Part shown: in pieces, positions 47,486-55,196 of the stretch
Layout: each line of letters begins with the position of its first letter
How positions within the stretch are numbered: position 1 is the stretch's first letter
NCBI RefSeq assembly: GCF_014196715.1
Contig: NZ_JACIEF010000002.1
Span: 930,001 to 994,000 of the forward strand
DNA: 64,000 bases
From: Pedobacter zeae
GTDB lineage: Bacteria > Bacteroidota > Bacteroidia > Sphingobacteriales > Sphingobacteriaceae
Reading direction: 5' to 3'
Notes under the pieces: model-generated
The model's database searches: none
What the model was told of the DNA's origin: nothing
Seen by the model: only the letters and a program-made list of their open reading frames with translations
Made by a program: the position numbers and the translations under genes

Positions 47486-49906
47486 ATGAAGAATCTATAC
47501 TTAATTGCAATCCTGATCTGTGGGTTTATCCTTACAGGCAAAGCACAGACTATAAATGGTAAAGTGCTTGGAGAAACGGCTCCGCTAGCCGGGGCAAATG
47601 TTAAAGTGGAAGGAAAGGGCAACGCTGTTACTACAAATTCAGATGGTACTTTCGAACTAAAATTATCCGAAGGCGCTTATGTTTTACAGGTAAGTTACGT
47701 GGGGTATACCACGGTACTGCAAAAAGTTAATTTGGTTAAAAACCAATCGGTAAGCCTGACAATTAATCTGAGTCCAACCGCTAATATGCAGGAAGTCGTA
47801 GTGGTTTCATCGCGTAAGCCAACCAAAATCAGCGAGATACCGGGTACGGTTTGGGTGGTAGACGGAGCAAAAATCCAGGAACAGGCACGCGCGGGTATTC
47901 CTTTAAAACAAACCTTAGCCCAATTGATCCCAAGTTTGGATGCGGGTCCGGAAGGACGTACCAATTACGGACAGAACCAGCGTGGCAGGGATGCCCTGGT
48001 GATGATTGATGGGGTATCGTTAAACAGTACGCGAGGCGTAAGCCGTCAGTTCGAATCTATCGACCCTTTTAATATTGAGCGTATCGAAGTTTTATCGGGT
48101 GCAAGCGCTGTTTATGGCGGTGGCGCAACAGGTGGTATCATCAATATCATCACCAAAAAAGGGCAAGACAGCCAGCCTAGTTTTACCACACAGGTTGGTG
48201 TACGCAGCGGATTGAAAGAAAAGAGCGATCACGATGTACGTGTGGCGCAGGCCATTTCTGGTGGCAGCAAGGATTGGAACGGGCGTATCGGTATAGCTTT
48301 CCAAAAAAACAATGCAGCTTATGGCGCCGATGGAAAACAGATTTTTACGGATATTACGCAAACCGATTTGCAGTACAACCAATCGTTCGATTTCTTCGGA
48401 AGTACCGAATTTAAGTTAAGCGATTACCAGAAGTTATCAGTGAATGCCCAATATTACAATTCGGGTTACCGTGGTAATACCGACTTGTTTTTAGGTGCCA
48501 ACTATGCAGGTCTGCTGTCTAACCCGGCCTTATTGGAAATGAGAAACGGCTACTCTTCTGATGTTGATCCAAAAACCAGCAGGGCGAACATCAATGCCAA
48601 CTATCAGGCAAGTGAGATTTTAGGCGGACAAACACTTTATGTACAGGCAGCTGCCAGAAGTGAGCAGTTCAGTTTTCACCCGTTTCCGGGACAGGCTGCA
48701 ATACCACAGCGGCTTTATAGTGGTTCATCGATCCAAAATACGAACTACAGTGCTTTAAAACTGGTTTTGAACAAAGACTGGAACAGGCTTAACCTAACTT
48801 ATGGCGTTGATGCTGATAACGAAAACTTTAATGCACAGCAGGCCTTGTTCGATAGGGCAAAAGCCTTTGCATCAGGCGGTTTAACCAACAGTACAATAGC
48901 TACGATTGCCCGTTATCCTAATTTCAGGGTAAATGGTTTATCGGGCTTTTTACAGGCACAGGTTAAAGTAACGGATTTTTTGAGCCTATCAGGAGGGGTG
49001 CGCCAGCAACGTATGTTTGTTAAAGTGGGCGATTTTGTGGGTACTACAGCTTCAGTGCCTTTGGCTTACGGTGTAGGTACAACAGCTTCGCCTATTGCAG
49101 GTGGTAAAAACCATTATGATGTTAATCTGTTAAACGGTGGTTTGGTGATTAAAATCAATGCACCACAACAGGTTTGGGTTAACTTTTCGCAAGGATTTAA
49201 CTTAGCTGATCCGGCTAAATATTACGGACAGGGTACTTATACGTTGGCCGGTACCAGCTGGAACCTGGGCAACTCGATCAATGTAGCCAGTTCTCCTTTA
49301 ACCGGTATTAAAACAGAGCAGTACGAAGCCGGTTACCGTTACCGTACGGGCGTATTTAATGCACAGTTAGCTGGTTTCTATGCCTTATCAGATAAAAATG
49401 TAAAAACCAACAGCACTTTCAATATTGAAGTTTTTGACGAAAAAGTTAGAAATATCGGTATCGAAGGCTCGTTATCATTGAACCTGAAAAGCGGTTTTGA
49501 GGCCGGAGCAAATGGTTTGTACATTAAAACACAGAAACAGAATACTGATGGTACCTGGGCTTTACAGGATGTAACTGTGGCCAGTCCGTCTAAGTTGGCA
49601 GGTTATTTAGGTTATCATGGTAAAGTATTTGGTTTAAAAGCACAAATTTTCCATTCGTTCGATTCAAAAGATGATATTGGAACGGGCAGGGAATTAAAAG
49701 GCTATACAACAGTTGATTTATTGGGATCAGTTAAAATATTCACCGGGAGTTTATCAATCGGTGTACAAAACCTGTTGAACAAAAATTACCAAACCATTTG
49801 GAGCCAACGTTCACAGTATTTGTATTCCTCTTTAGCCAGGCCAGAAACCTTTTACTATGCAGGCCGCGGCCGTACGTATAATTTAACCTATACGCTTAAT
49901 TACTAG
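47486..49906 (+). CDS. TonB-dependent ferric-siderophore receptor
   Basis: 806 residues: signal peptide (cleavage near TGKAQ), carboxypeptidase-regulatory-like domain ('INGKVLGETAPLAGANVKV', residues about 23-100), plug ('ISEIPGTVWVVDGAKIQEQ', 'VLSGASAVYGGGATGGIINIITKKG'), and a 22-strand-type barrel ending 'GRGRTYNLTYTLNY'. The plug and 'RPETFYYAGRGRTY' end are siderophore-receptor features, distinct from SusC proteins. Divergent from the biosynthesis operon, so it most likely imports its product. Two blocks of dispersed repeat and a terminator follow. Confidence 0.94.
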   Translation: MKNLYLIAILICGFILTGKAQTINGKVLGETAPLAGANVKVEGKGNAVTTNSDGTFELKLSEGAYVLQVSYVGYTTVLQKVNLVKNQSVSLTINLSPTANMQEVVVVSSRKPTKISEIPGTVWVVDGAKIQEQARAGIPLKQTLAQLIPSLDAGPEGRTNYGQNQRGRDALVMIDGVSLNSTRGVSRQFESIDPFNIERIEVLSGASAVYGGGATGGIINIITKKGQDSQPSFTTQVGVRSGLKEKSDHDVRVAQAISGGSKDWNGRIGIAFQKNNAAYGADGKQIFTDITQTDLQYNQSFDFFGSTEFKLSDYQKLSVNAQYYNSGYRGNTDLFLGANYAGLLSNPALLEMRNGYSSDVDPKTSRANINANYQASEILGGQTLYVQAAARSEQFSFHPFPGQAAIPQRLYSGSSIQNTNYSALKLVLNKDWNRLNLTYGVDADNENFNAQQALFDRAKAFASGGLTNSTIATIARYPNFRVNGLSGFLQAQVKVTDFLSLSGGVRQQRMFVKVGDFVGTTASVPLAYGVGTTASPIAGGKNHYDVNLLNGGLVIKINAPQQVWVNFSQGFNLADPAKYYGQGTYTLAGTSWNLGNSINVASSPLTGIKTEQYEAGYRYRTGVFNAQLAGFYALSDKNVKTNSTFNIEVFDEKVRNIGIEGSLSLNLKSGFEAGANGLYIKTQKQNTDGTWALQDVTVASPSKLAGYLGYHGKVFGLKAQIFHSFDSKDDIGTGRELKGYTTVDLLGSVKIFTGSLSIGVQNLLNKNYQTIWSQRSQYLYSSLARPETFYYAGRGRTYNLTYTLNY

Positions 49907-49910
49907 CGGT

Positions 49911-49996
49911 TCGTCATTCCCAACTTGATTGGGAATCGTAATGCCATAGCTGGACTTGTTGCTTGCATTAAGATTCCCGCCTGCGCGGGAATGACG
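49911..49996. repeat. 86-bp dispersed repeat, copy B
   Basis: CGTCATTCCCAACTTGATTG opens the element at 49912 and CGGGAATGACG closes it at 49996. The interior TAATGCCATAGC and GCATTAAGA blocks align with copy A at 35393-35478. It lies immediately after the receptor stop codon. Confidence 0.85.
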
Positions 49997-50001
49997 GTCG
50001 C

Positions 50002-50040
50002 GTAACCAAAAATGCCCCAATTTGGGGCATTTTTGGTTAC
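50002..50040. terminator. Bidirectional terminator palindrome
   Basis: A 19-bp arm (50002-50020, ending ATGCCCCAA) is the perfect reverse complement of 50022-50040, with one base between. The GC-rich centre and flanking A/T tracts (CCAAAAAT, ATTTTTGG) make it a terminator for both converging genes. It contains the stop codon of the metallophosphoesterase gene (50037-50039). Confidence 0.9.
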
Positions 50041-51257
50041 TTCCTCTTCAATTCAATTACGGTGATCTCCGGCCAGATACCGATCCGCCCTGAAAAGCCA
50101 AGGAAACCAAAGCCGCGGTTCACATTCAGATACCGGCCATTTTCCGTCTTGATGCCTGCCCAGTGTTTATAACGGTATTTTACCGGGCTCCATTTAATTC
50201 CAAAAGCTTCGATACCGAATTGCATACCATGCGTATGTCCGGCTAAAGATAGTTGGATTTTAGAAGGATAATTTTTTACCTGGGCATCCCAATGCGATGG
50301 GTCGTGAGATAAAAGTATCTTAAAATCATTCACATCTGTATTTTGAAGGGCTTTATTCAGGTCGCCTCGTTCCCCGAAGCCGATTCCCCAATTTTCTATC
50401 CCTGCAAGGATAATTTTTTCGCCGTTTTTATGCAGTTCTACGTGTTCGTCCAGTAAAAGTTTAAAGCCCAGTTCTTTATGGTAAGCTTTTAACTGGTTTA
50501 AATTCCTGATTTTGTCTGCTTCTGTTGGCCACTTAATATAATCGCCATAATCGTGGTTGCCTAAAACAGAAAATTGCCCGAATGGGGCTTTAATCTGGGC
50601 GAAATGACCCATATACGGAACGATTTCTGAAGCGGCATTATTCACCAGGTCTCCGGTGAAAACAAACAGGTCGCTTTTTTGCGCATTGATCATGTCGATA
50701 CCTTTTTGTACCGCCTTGGGGTTGGTGAAACTGCCGGCATGTACATCCGAAATCTGGGTGAGGGTAAAACCATCAAAAGCCTCGGGTAGGTCATCAAAGT
50801 ACAGGGTATGTTTAATTACACGGTAAGCATATTTACCCTGGGTAATGCCATAGGCAAATAAAGCAATGGTTAAACAGAACATAACAAAGGCAAAATCAAC
50901 CCAGTAGTTGCTGCGGCTTGTAATGTGGAAGCCGCCGGGTTCAAAATTAGTGGCGAGCGCAACCAATAACCTATAAATGTCGCCAAGGAGCAGAAAAAAA
51001 GCAAAAACAACCTCGGCAACGAAAACAATTAAAAAAGCATGACTAACAATCTGGAAAAACCGGTTAACACCCTGGATGCGCATCTGTTGGATAGCAAAAA
51101 ACAGGGCAAAAGTTAAACCGATGATAAAAACCCAGAAAACAGGACTGAGTAAACTGGATTGGTTAAGGGTGCCCAAGCCCGATAGTACATAGGCATTTAA
51201 GGCAAAAAATATAATTGCAACTACCAGGAGCGGCAATAGATTGAGTTTTCTTCTCAT
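50037..51257 (-). CDS. Membrane-anchored metallophosphoesterase
   Basis: 406 residues. Four hydrophobic segments occupy about residues 8-26, 40-58, 72-92 and 119-137. The calcineurin-like domain follows with the full metal set: D171-V-H173, G-D203, G-N-H235-D, 'LSHDPSHW' and 'AGHTHG' at 339-344. It resembles YkuE/YaeI-type lipid-head-group phosphoesterases. Substrate is unknown. Its 3' end lies within the shared terminator palindrome. Confidence 0.93.
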   Translation of the reverse strand: MRRKLNLLPLLVVAIIFFALNAYVLSGLGTLNQSSLLSPVFWVFIIGLTFALFFAIQQMRIQGVNRFFQIVSHAFLIVFVAEVVFAFFLLLGDIYRLLVALATNFEPGGFHITSRSNYWVDFAFVMFCLTIALFAYGITQGKYAYRVIKHTLYFDDLPEAFDGFTLTQISDVHAGSFTNPKAVQKGIDMINAQKSDLFVFTGDLVNNAASEIVPYMGHFAQIKAPFGQFSVLGNHDYGDYIKWPTEADKIRNLNQLKAYHKELGFKLLLDEHVELHKNGEKIILAGIENWGIGFGERGDLNKALQNTDVNDFKILLSHDPSHWDAQVKNYPSKIQLSLAGHTHGMQFGIEAFGIKWSPVKYRYKHWAGIKTENGRYLNVNRGFGFLGFSGRIGIWPEITVIELKRK

Positions 51258-51457
51258 GGTTAAGAATCTGTAATCAGAATATAGGGTAAAAATAGAATTT
51301 AAACGCCGATAATAGTCTACTGTTACGGGATGCGATTATTTTTACGCTGGTTTGATTAAAGCAATTAACGTTTTTATGCATTATATTTACGAATATGATA
51401 GTATGTTGAATTAAAATCAACTTCCTGTTGCATATTTTATAATTTACTTTCTTTTAT

Positions 51458-51465
51458 TAGCTTTG
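51458..51465 (+). promoter_or_regulatory. Candidate TAnnTTTG promoter of the Rrf2 gene
   Basis: TAGCTTTG matches the -7 consensus, only 8 bp before the ATG at 51473. Transcription would then start at or near the start codon, giving a very short leader or a leaderless mRNA. Confidence 0.45.
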
Positions 51466-51472
51466 TGCAAAT

Positions 51473-51919
51473 ATGCTGTCCAAAAAAACAAAATATGCCA
51501 TCAAAGCGCTTGTTGCGCTGGGTAAAAATTTAGATAAACCACCAATGCAGATTTCGAAAATTGCAGAGGAGGAGCATATCCCGAAAAAATTCCTGGAGCA
51601 AATCCTGCTTGATCTGCGCAATGCCGGCTTTTTGTACAGTAAAAAGGGTGCCGGGGGCGGCTATAGCTTAAACAAAAAACCTGAAGAGATTCTGTTGGTA
51701 CACGTAATGCGTGTAACCGATGGACCCATTGCCATGGTGCCATGTGCAAGTTTAAACTTTTACCACAAATGTGATGAGTGTGTAGATGAGAAAACCTGCG
51801 GCATCAGAAGCGCTTTCATCGATGTAAGGGATGCTACCCTTAAGGTTTTAACAGAAACCAGTATTGCCGATGTTATTGGCCGTGAGGATAACCTGAAAAT
51901 CGGTATTGTTAATTTGTAA
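51473..51919 (+). CDS. Rrf2-family transcriptional regulator
   Basis: 148 residues: winged helix ('MLSKKTKYAIKALVALG', 'PMQISKIAEEEHIPKKFLEQILLDLRNAGFLYSKKGAGGGYSL' in two parts) followed by a C-terminal helix. Four Cys lie in 'VPCASLNFYHKCDECVDEKTCG', close to the spacing of IscR/CymR/NsrR cluster-binding loops, so an Fe-S or metal sensor is likely. It lies 307 bp upstream of the sulfite reductase operon on the same strand, which makes it the obvious candidate regulator of sulfur assimilation (CymR analogy; inference). Confidence 0.93.
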   Translation: MLSKKTKYAIKALVALGKNLDKPPMQISKIAEEEHIPKKFLEQILLDLRNAGFLYSKKGAGGGYSLNKKPEEILLVHVMRVTDGPIAMVPCASLNFYHKCDECVDEKTCGIRSAFIDVRDATLKVLTETSIADVIGREDNLKIGIVNL

Positions 51920-52026
51920 TATTTTATTTCCAGAAATCTATCAGGTTTTTAAAACCTGATGGGTTTGAAAATGCTTTCTAAAAAAAAAAACTGCGAGGTT
52001 TAACAAGATTTCGTAAAATTTTTTAC

Positions 52027-52064
52027 AATAAATTACGACTATTCCTATATACTTTATATATTTG
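52027..52064 (+). promoter_or_regulatory. Sulfur operon promoter block, shared with second cobA
   Basis: A 38-bp block beginning AATAAATTAC and ending with the -7 element TATATTTG (52057-52064). It matches 62093-62130 at 34 of 38 positions, much more than the promoter consensus requires, so it probably includes an activator or repressor site centred on CTATANACTTTATA. Confidence 0.75.
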
Positions 52065-52110
52065 ACGCATGAACTTCAATTTTATACATCACCAATTAAC
52101 CGTTAAGCAA

Positions 52111-52140
52111 ATGATTTACTGTTGTTGTAAAACACATTAA
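52111..52140 (+). CDS. Cysteine-rich leader peptide MIYCCCKTH
   Basis: ATG ATT TAC is followed by three TGT codons, then AAA ACA CAT TAA. The nine-residue frame lies between the promoter at 52057 and a terminator hairpin at 52177, 86 bp before the sulfite reductase gene. Three consecutive codons for the operon's end-product amino acid are the mark of an attenuation leader. Translation itself is not shown by sequence. Confidence 0.75.
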   Translation: MIYCCCKTH

Positions 52141-52141
52141 C

Positions 52142-52206
52142 AGGAGCCTACAGATAATTTTAAGTATAAAATATGGAATGCTTCTCGGTAAAGGGAGGCA
52201 TTTTTT
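52142..52206 (+). promoter_or_regulatory. Attenuator: antiterminator/terminator region
   Basis: Terminator: AATGCTTCTC (52177-52186), GGTAAA loop, GGGAGGCATT (52193-52202), then T residues to 52206; the 10-bp stem includes two G-U pairs. AGGAGC (52142-52147), directly behind the leader stop codon, can pair with GCTTCT (52180-52185) inside the 5' arm and so preclude the terminator. A ribosome on the leader stop codon would cover AGGAGC; one stalled at the Cys codons would leave it free. Confidence 0.75.
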
Positions 52207-52226
52207 GAATAAAGCTAACAACACAT

Positions 52227-54317
52227 ATGCAAAGTTTCAGAACAGAACTCGAAAATCCGATTGTCGAGCAGGACATCATCGATTTAGAGAACAAGATTAA
52301 AGCTTTCAGAGATGGAACCATCCACGACGAAAAGTTTAGGAGCCTTCGTTTGGCCCGCGGTGTTTATGGACAGAGACAACCAGGTGTACAAATGGTGCGT
52401 ATTAAACTACCTTTTGGCAAGGTAACTTTTAAGCAGTTATTGCGTATTGCCGATATTGCCGATGAGTACGGAAGTGGCAACCTGCACTTAACAACCCGTC
52501 AGGATATCCAGATCCATTATGTGAGTTTAGACCGCACGCCAGAGCTTTGGGCAAAACTGGAACAGGATGACATTACCCTCCGCGAAGCCTGTGGAAACAC
52601 GGTACGGAATGTAACCGCTTCTCCGAATTCGGGTATCGATGCGGAAGAACCTTTTGATGTATCGCCTTATGCACAAGCGGTATTTGCCTACTTTTTGCGT
52701 AACCCGATCTGTCAGGAAATGGGCCGTAAAATTAAAATTTCATTTTCTTCGAGCGACAGGGATACAGCATTCAGCTATATTCACGATTTAGGTTTTATTC
52801 CGAAAATCAATGAAAATGGCGAACGTGGATTTAAAGTGTTATTTGCGGGTGGTTTAGGTGCACAGCCTTTCCTCGCCAATGCCGTTCACGAATTTTTGCC
52901 TGAAGATCAGCTCATCCCTTTTACCGAATCGGTTCTTCGCGTTTTCGATCGTTATGGCGAACGCAATAACCGTAACAAAGCCCGTTTAAAATACCTGGTT
53001 CAGAAACTGGGCTTAGCGGAGGTGTTGCGTTTGGTTGCTGAAGAGCGCACCGCCAATAAAGTAAAAACCTTTAAAATAGACCTCAATACCGTTCCACAAC
53101 CTGCTTTACCTTTAGAGCAGGAATACCCGGCAGTTGAAATATTAAACGAAGCCCATTACAAACACTGGTTAGCAACCAATGTAGTTGAACAAAAACAGGC
53201 TGGCTTTTATGGCGTTTACGTAAAAGTTCAGGTAGGCGATATCAAAACCGATAAAGCAAGAGCTTTTGTTGATGCCATCAGGTTATATGTGGCTGATGAA
53301 ATCAGGATTACCCAAAACCAGGGCTTATTGTTAAAGTTTGTACGCAAGGAGGCATTACCTTCGTTGTATGCTGCCCTGAATAAAATCGGTTTTACCACAG
53401 CCGGTTTTGACAGTTTGGCCGATATTACCACCTGTCCGGGTACTGATACCTGTAATTTGGGTATTTCGAACTCGATGACACTTGCCGAAGTGCTGGAAGA
53501 AGTAATTTATACGGATTTCCCCGAGTTTATTTACGAGAAAAACATCAAGATCAAAATCAGTGGTTGTATGAACTCCTGCGGTCAGCATGGTTTGGCAGAA
53601 ATCGGTTTCCACGGAAGCTCGGTAAAAGCAGATGGAAAAATTGTTCCGGCCGTACAGGTGATGCTTGGTGGCGGTACCGTTGGTAACGGTGTTGGCCGTG
53701 TGGCAGAACGCGTAATTAAAGTGCCATCAAAAAGGGCAACAAGTGTACTTCATTTTATTTTAAATGATTTTAAAGATAATAACCTGGAAGGCGAAAACTT
53801 TCACCAATATTATGACAGAAAAGGTAAAGATCATTTTTATCAGTTACTGAAACCACTGGCCGATTTAACGAACCTGCAAACAGAAGAATTTGTGGATTGG
53901 GGTCATGTTGAAGAATTTGTAACAGCCATTGGTGTGGGTGAGTGTGCCGGGGTGGTAATCGATTTAGTAGCCACTTTACTGCTGGAAGCTGATGAGAAAT
54001 TTGGCTGGGCAAAGCAAAACTTAGATAAGGGTGCCTATGCTGATGCCATTTACCATACCTACAGCACCTTTGTGAGCGCAGCAAAATCCTTATTATTGGA
54101 TAAAGGAGTAAACAGCAGTACACAGGTAGGCGTGATCCGTGAATTTGATAACCATTACGTAGAAACTGGCGAATTTAATTTGCCAACCAATTTTTCTGAC
54201 CTGGTTTTACAGATCAATAAAAACGAACCTACGGCGGAGTTTGCACAGAAATATTTTGAAGAAGCCAGTCAGTTTTTAAATCAGATCAAGGAAAAAAGAG
54301 CAATATTGGTGAAATGA
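52227..54317 (+). CDS. Assimilatory siroheme sulfite (nitrite/sulfite) reductase with C-terminal HEPN-like extension
   Basis: 696 residues. Two ferredoxin-like half domains and two siroheme/4Fe-4S domains are recognisable ('GVQMVRIKLPFG', 'LHLTTRQDIQIHYV'). The cluster ligands are Cys403, Cys409 (TCPGTDTC), Cys447 and Cys451 (GCMNSC), the C-x5-C...C-x3-C pattern. Context (CysH, CysD, CysN) points to sulfite rather than nitrite. The final 130 residues ('DKGAYADAIYHTYSTFVSAAKSLLLDKG') form an extra helical domain resembling HEPN. No CysJ flavoprotein is nearby, so ferredoxin is the likely donor. First gene of the operon, behind the attenuator. Confidence 0.93.
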   Translation: MQSFRTELENPIVEQDIIDLENKIKAFRDGTIHDEKFRSLRLARGVYGQRQPGVQMVRIKLPFGKVTFKQLLRIADIADEYGSGNLHLTTRQDIQIHYVSLDRTPELWAKLEQDDITLREACGNTVRNVTASPNSGIDAEEPFDVSPYAQAVFAYFLRNPICQEMGRKIKISFSSSDRDTAFSYIHDLGFIPKINENGERGFKVLFAGGLGAQPFLANAVHEFLPEDQLIPFTESVLRVFDRYGERNNRNKARLKYLVQKLGLAEVLRLVAEERTANKVKTFKIDLNTVPQPALPLEQEYPAVEILNEAHYKHWLATNVVEQKQAGFYGVYVKVQVGDIKTDKARAFVDAIRLYVADEIRITQNQGLLLKFVRKEALPSLYAALNKIGFTTAGFDSLADITTCPGTDTCNLGISNSMTLAEVLEEVIYTDFPEFIYEKNIKIKISGCMNSCGQHGLAEIGFHGSSVKADGKIVPAVQVMLGGGTVGNGVGRVAERVIKVPSKRATSVLHFILNDFKDNNLEGENFHQYYDRKGKDHFYQLLKPLADLTNLQTEEFVDWGHVEEFVTAIGVGECAGVVIDLVATLLLEADEKFGWAKQNLDKGAYADAIYHTYSTFVSAAKSLLLDKGVNSSTQVGVIREFDNHYVETGEFNLPTNFSDLVLQINKNEPTAEFAQKYFEEASQFLNQIKEKRAILVK

Positions 54318-54350
54318 GATTTGAGACAATAGGTATGAGATTTGAGAAAG
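54314..54350. repeat. TGAGATTTGAGA direct repeat
   Basis: ATGAGATTTGAGA occurs twice, about 21 bp apart, starting at the stop codon of the sulfite reductase gene and filling the first part of the spacer to cobA. Confidence 0.75.
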
Positions 54351-54419
54351 CAGACGCCAAGCGCCAAACAACTCTTCATCCAGCCGTTCAAAACTCCATC
54401 ATTCCAAATTAATATAAAG

Positions 54420-55196
54420 ATGAGCGATCAGAAATTAAATATAGAATCAAGAATTACCCTTTTAGGCGCGGGTCCGGGCGACCCCGATTTATTAACCTTA
54501 AAAGGTGTAAAGGCATTGCAAACCGCCGATGTGGTGTTGTACGATGCCTTAACCAATGAGGCATTATTAGAATATGCCCCTGCTGAGGCCATTAAAGTAT
54601 ACGTGGGAAAACGTTCAGGTGAGCATTCATACCCTCAGGATACCATTAATAAATTAATGATCGATTACGCTTTAAATTATGGGCACGTGGTGCGTTTAAA
54701 AGGAGGTGATCCTTTTGTTTTTGGCAGGGGATACGAGGAGCTGGATTATGCCGCATCTTACAGTATTCCGGTAAGTGTTATACCGGGTATTTCAAGTTCG
54801 ATCGGAGTACCGGGTTTACAGCAGATTCCGGTTACGCACCGTGGCATGAGCGAGAGCTTTTGGGTAATCACCGGTACTACAACTTCCGGAGAAGTATCAG
54901 CCGATATTTACCAGGCAGCGCAATCCAATGCAACCGTGGTGGTGCTTATGGGGCTTAAAAAGCTGCCAAAAATTGTAGAGATTTTTAAAGCTGCAGGCAA
55001 ACACAATTTGCCAACTGCAGTGGTGCAGAACGGCTCGGCAGCAGATGAAAAATTGGTAGTTGGTGTAGTGGAAACCATAGAACATTTAGTTCGCCAGGAA
55101 AAGATTAAAGCACCGGCTTTATTAATTTTTGGCGAAGTTGTGTCATTACATCCATCCTTTAAAGAATTAATTAAACAATATGCAAGTATTGCCTAA
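54420..55196 (+). CDS. cobA: Uroporphyrinogen-III C-methyltransferase (SUMT)
   Basis: SUMT methylates uroporphyrinogen III twice with SAM to give precorrin-2 for siroheme. ATG 54420 (MSDQKLNIESRITLLGAGPGDPDLLTLKG) gives 258 residues; an earlier in-frame ATG at 54342 adds a segment unlike the family. 'YVGKRSGEHSYPQDTIN', 'RLKGGDPFVFGRGYEEL' and 'IPVTHRGMSESFWVITG' are intact canonical motifs. It overlaps the next gene by 17 bp, supplying the cofactor for the sulfite reductase upstream. Confidence 0.96.
   Translation: MSDQKLNIESRITLLGAGPGDPDLLTLKGVKALQTADVVLYDALTNEALLEYAPAEAIKVYVGKRSGEHSYPQDTINKLMIDYALNYGHVVRLKGGDPFVFGRGYEELDYAASYSIPVSVIPGISSSIGVPGLQQIPVTHRGMSESFWVITGTTTSGEVSADIYQAAQSNATVVVLMGLKKLPKIVEIFKAAGKHNLPTAVVQNGSAADEKLVVGVVETIEHLVRQEKIKAPALLIFGEVVSLHPSFKELIKQYASIA

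Noticed and set aside
52065..52226. SAM or other metabolite riboswitch in the sulfur operon leader
   Set aside because: No recognisable SAM, SAH or cobalamin riboswitch core was seen; the Cys-codon frame plus terminator explains the leader better.
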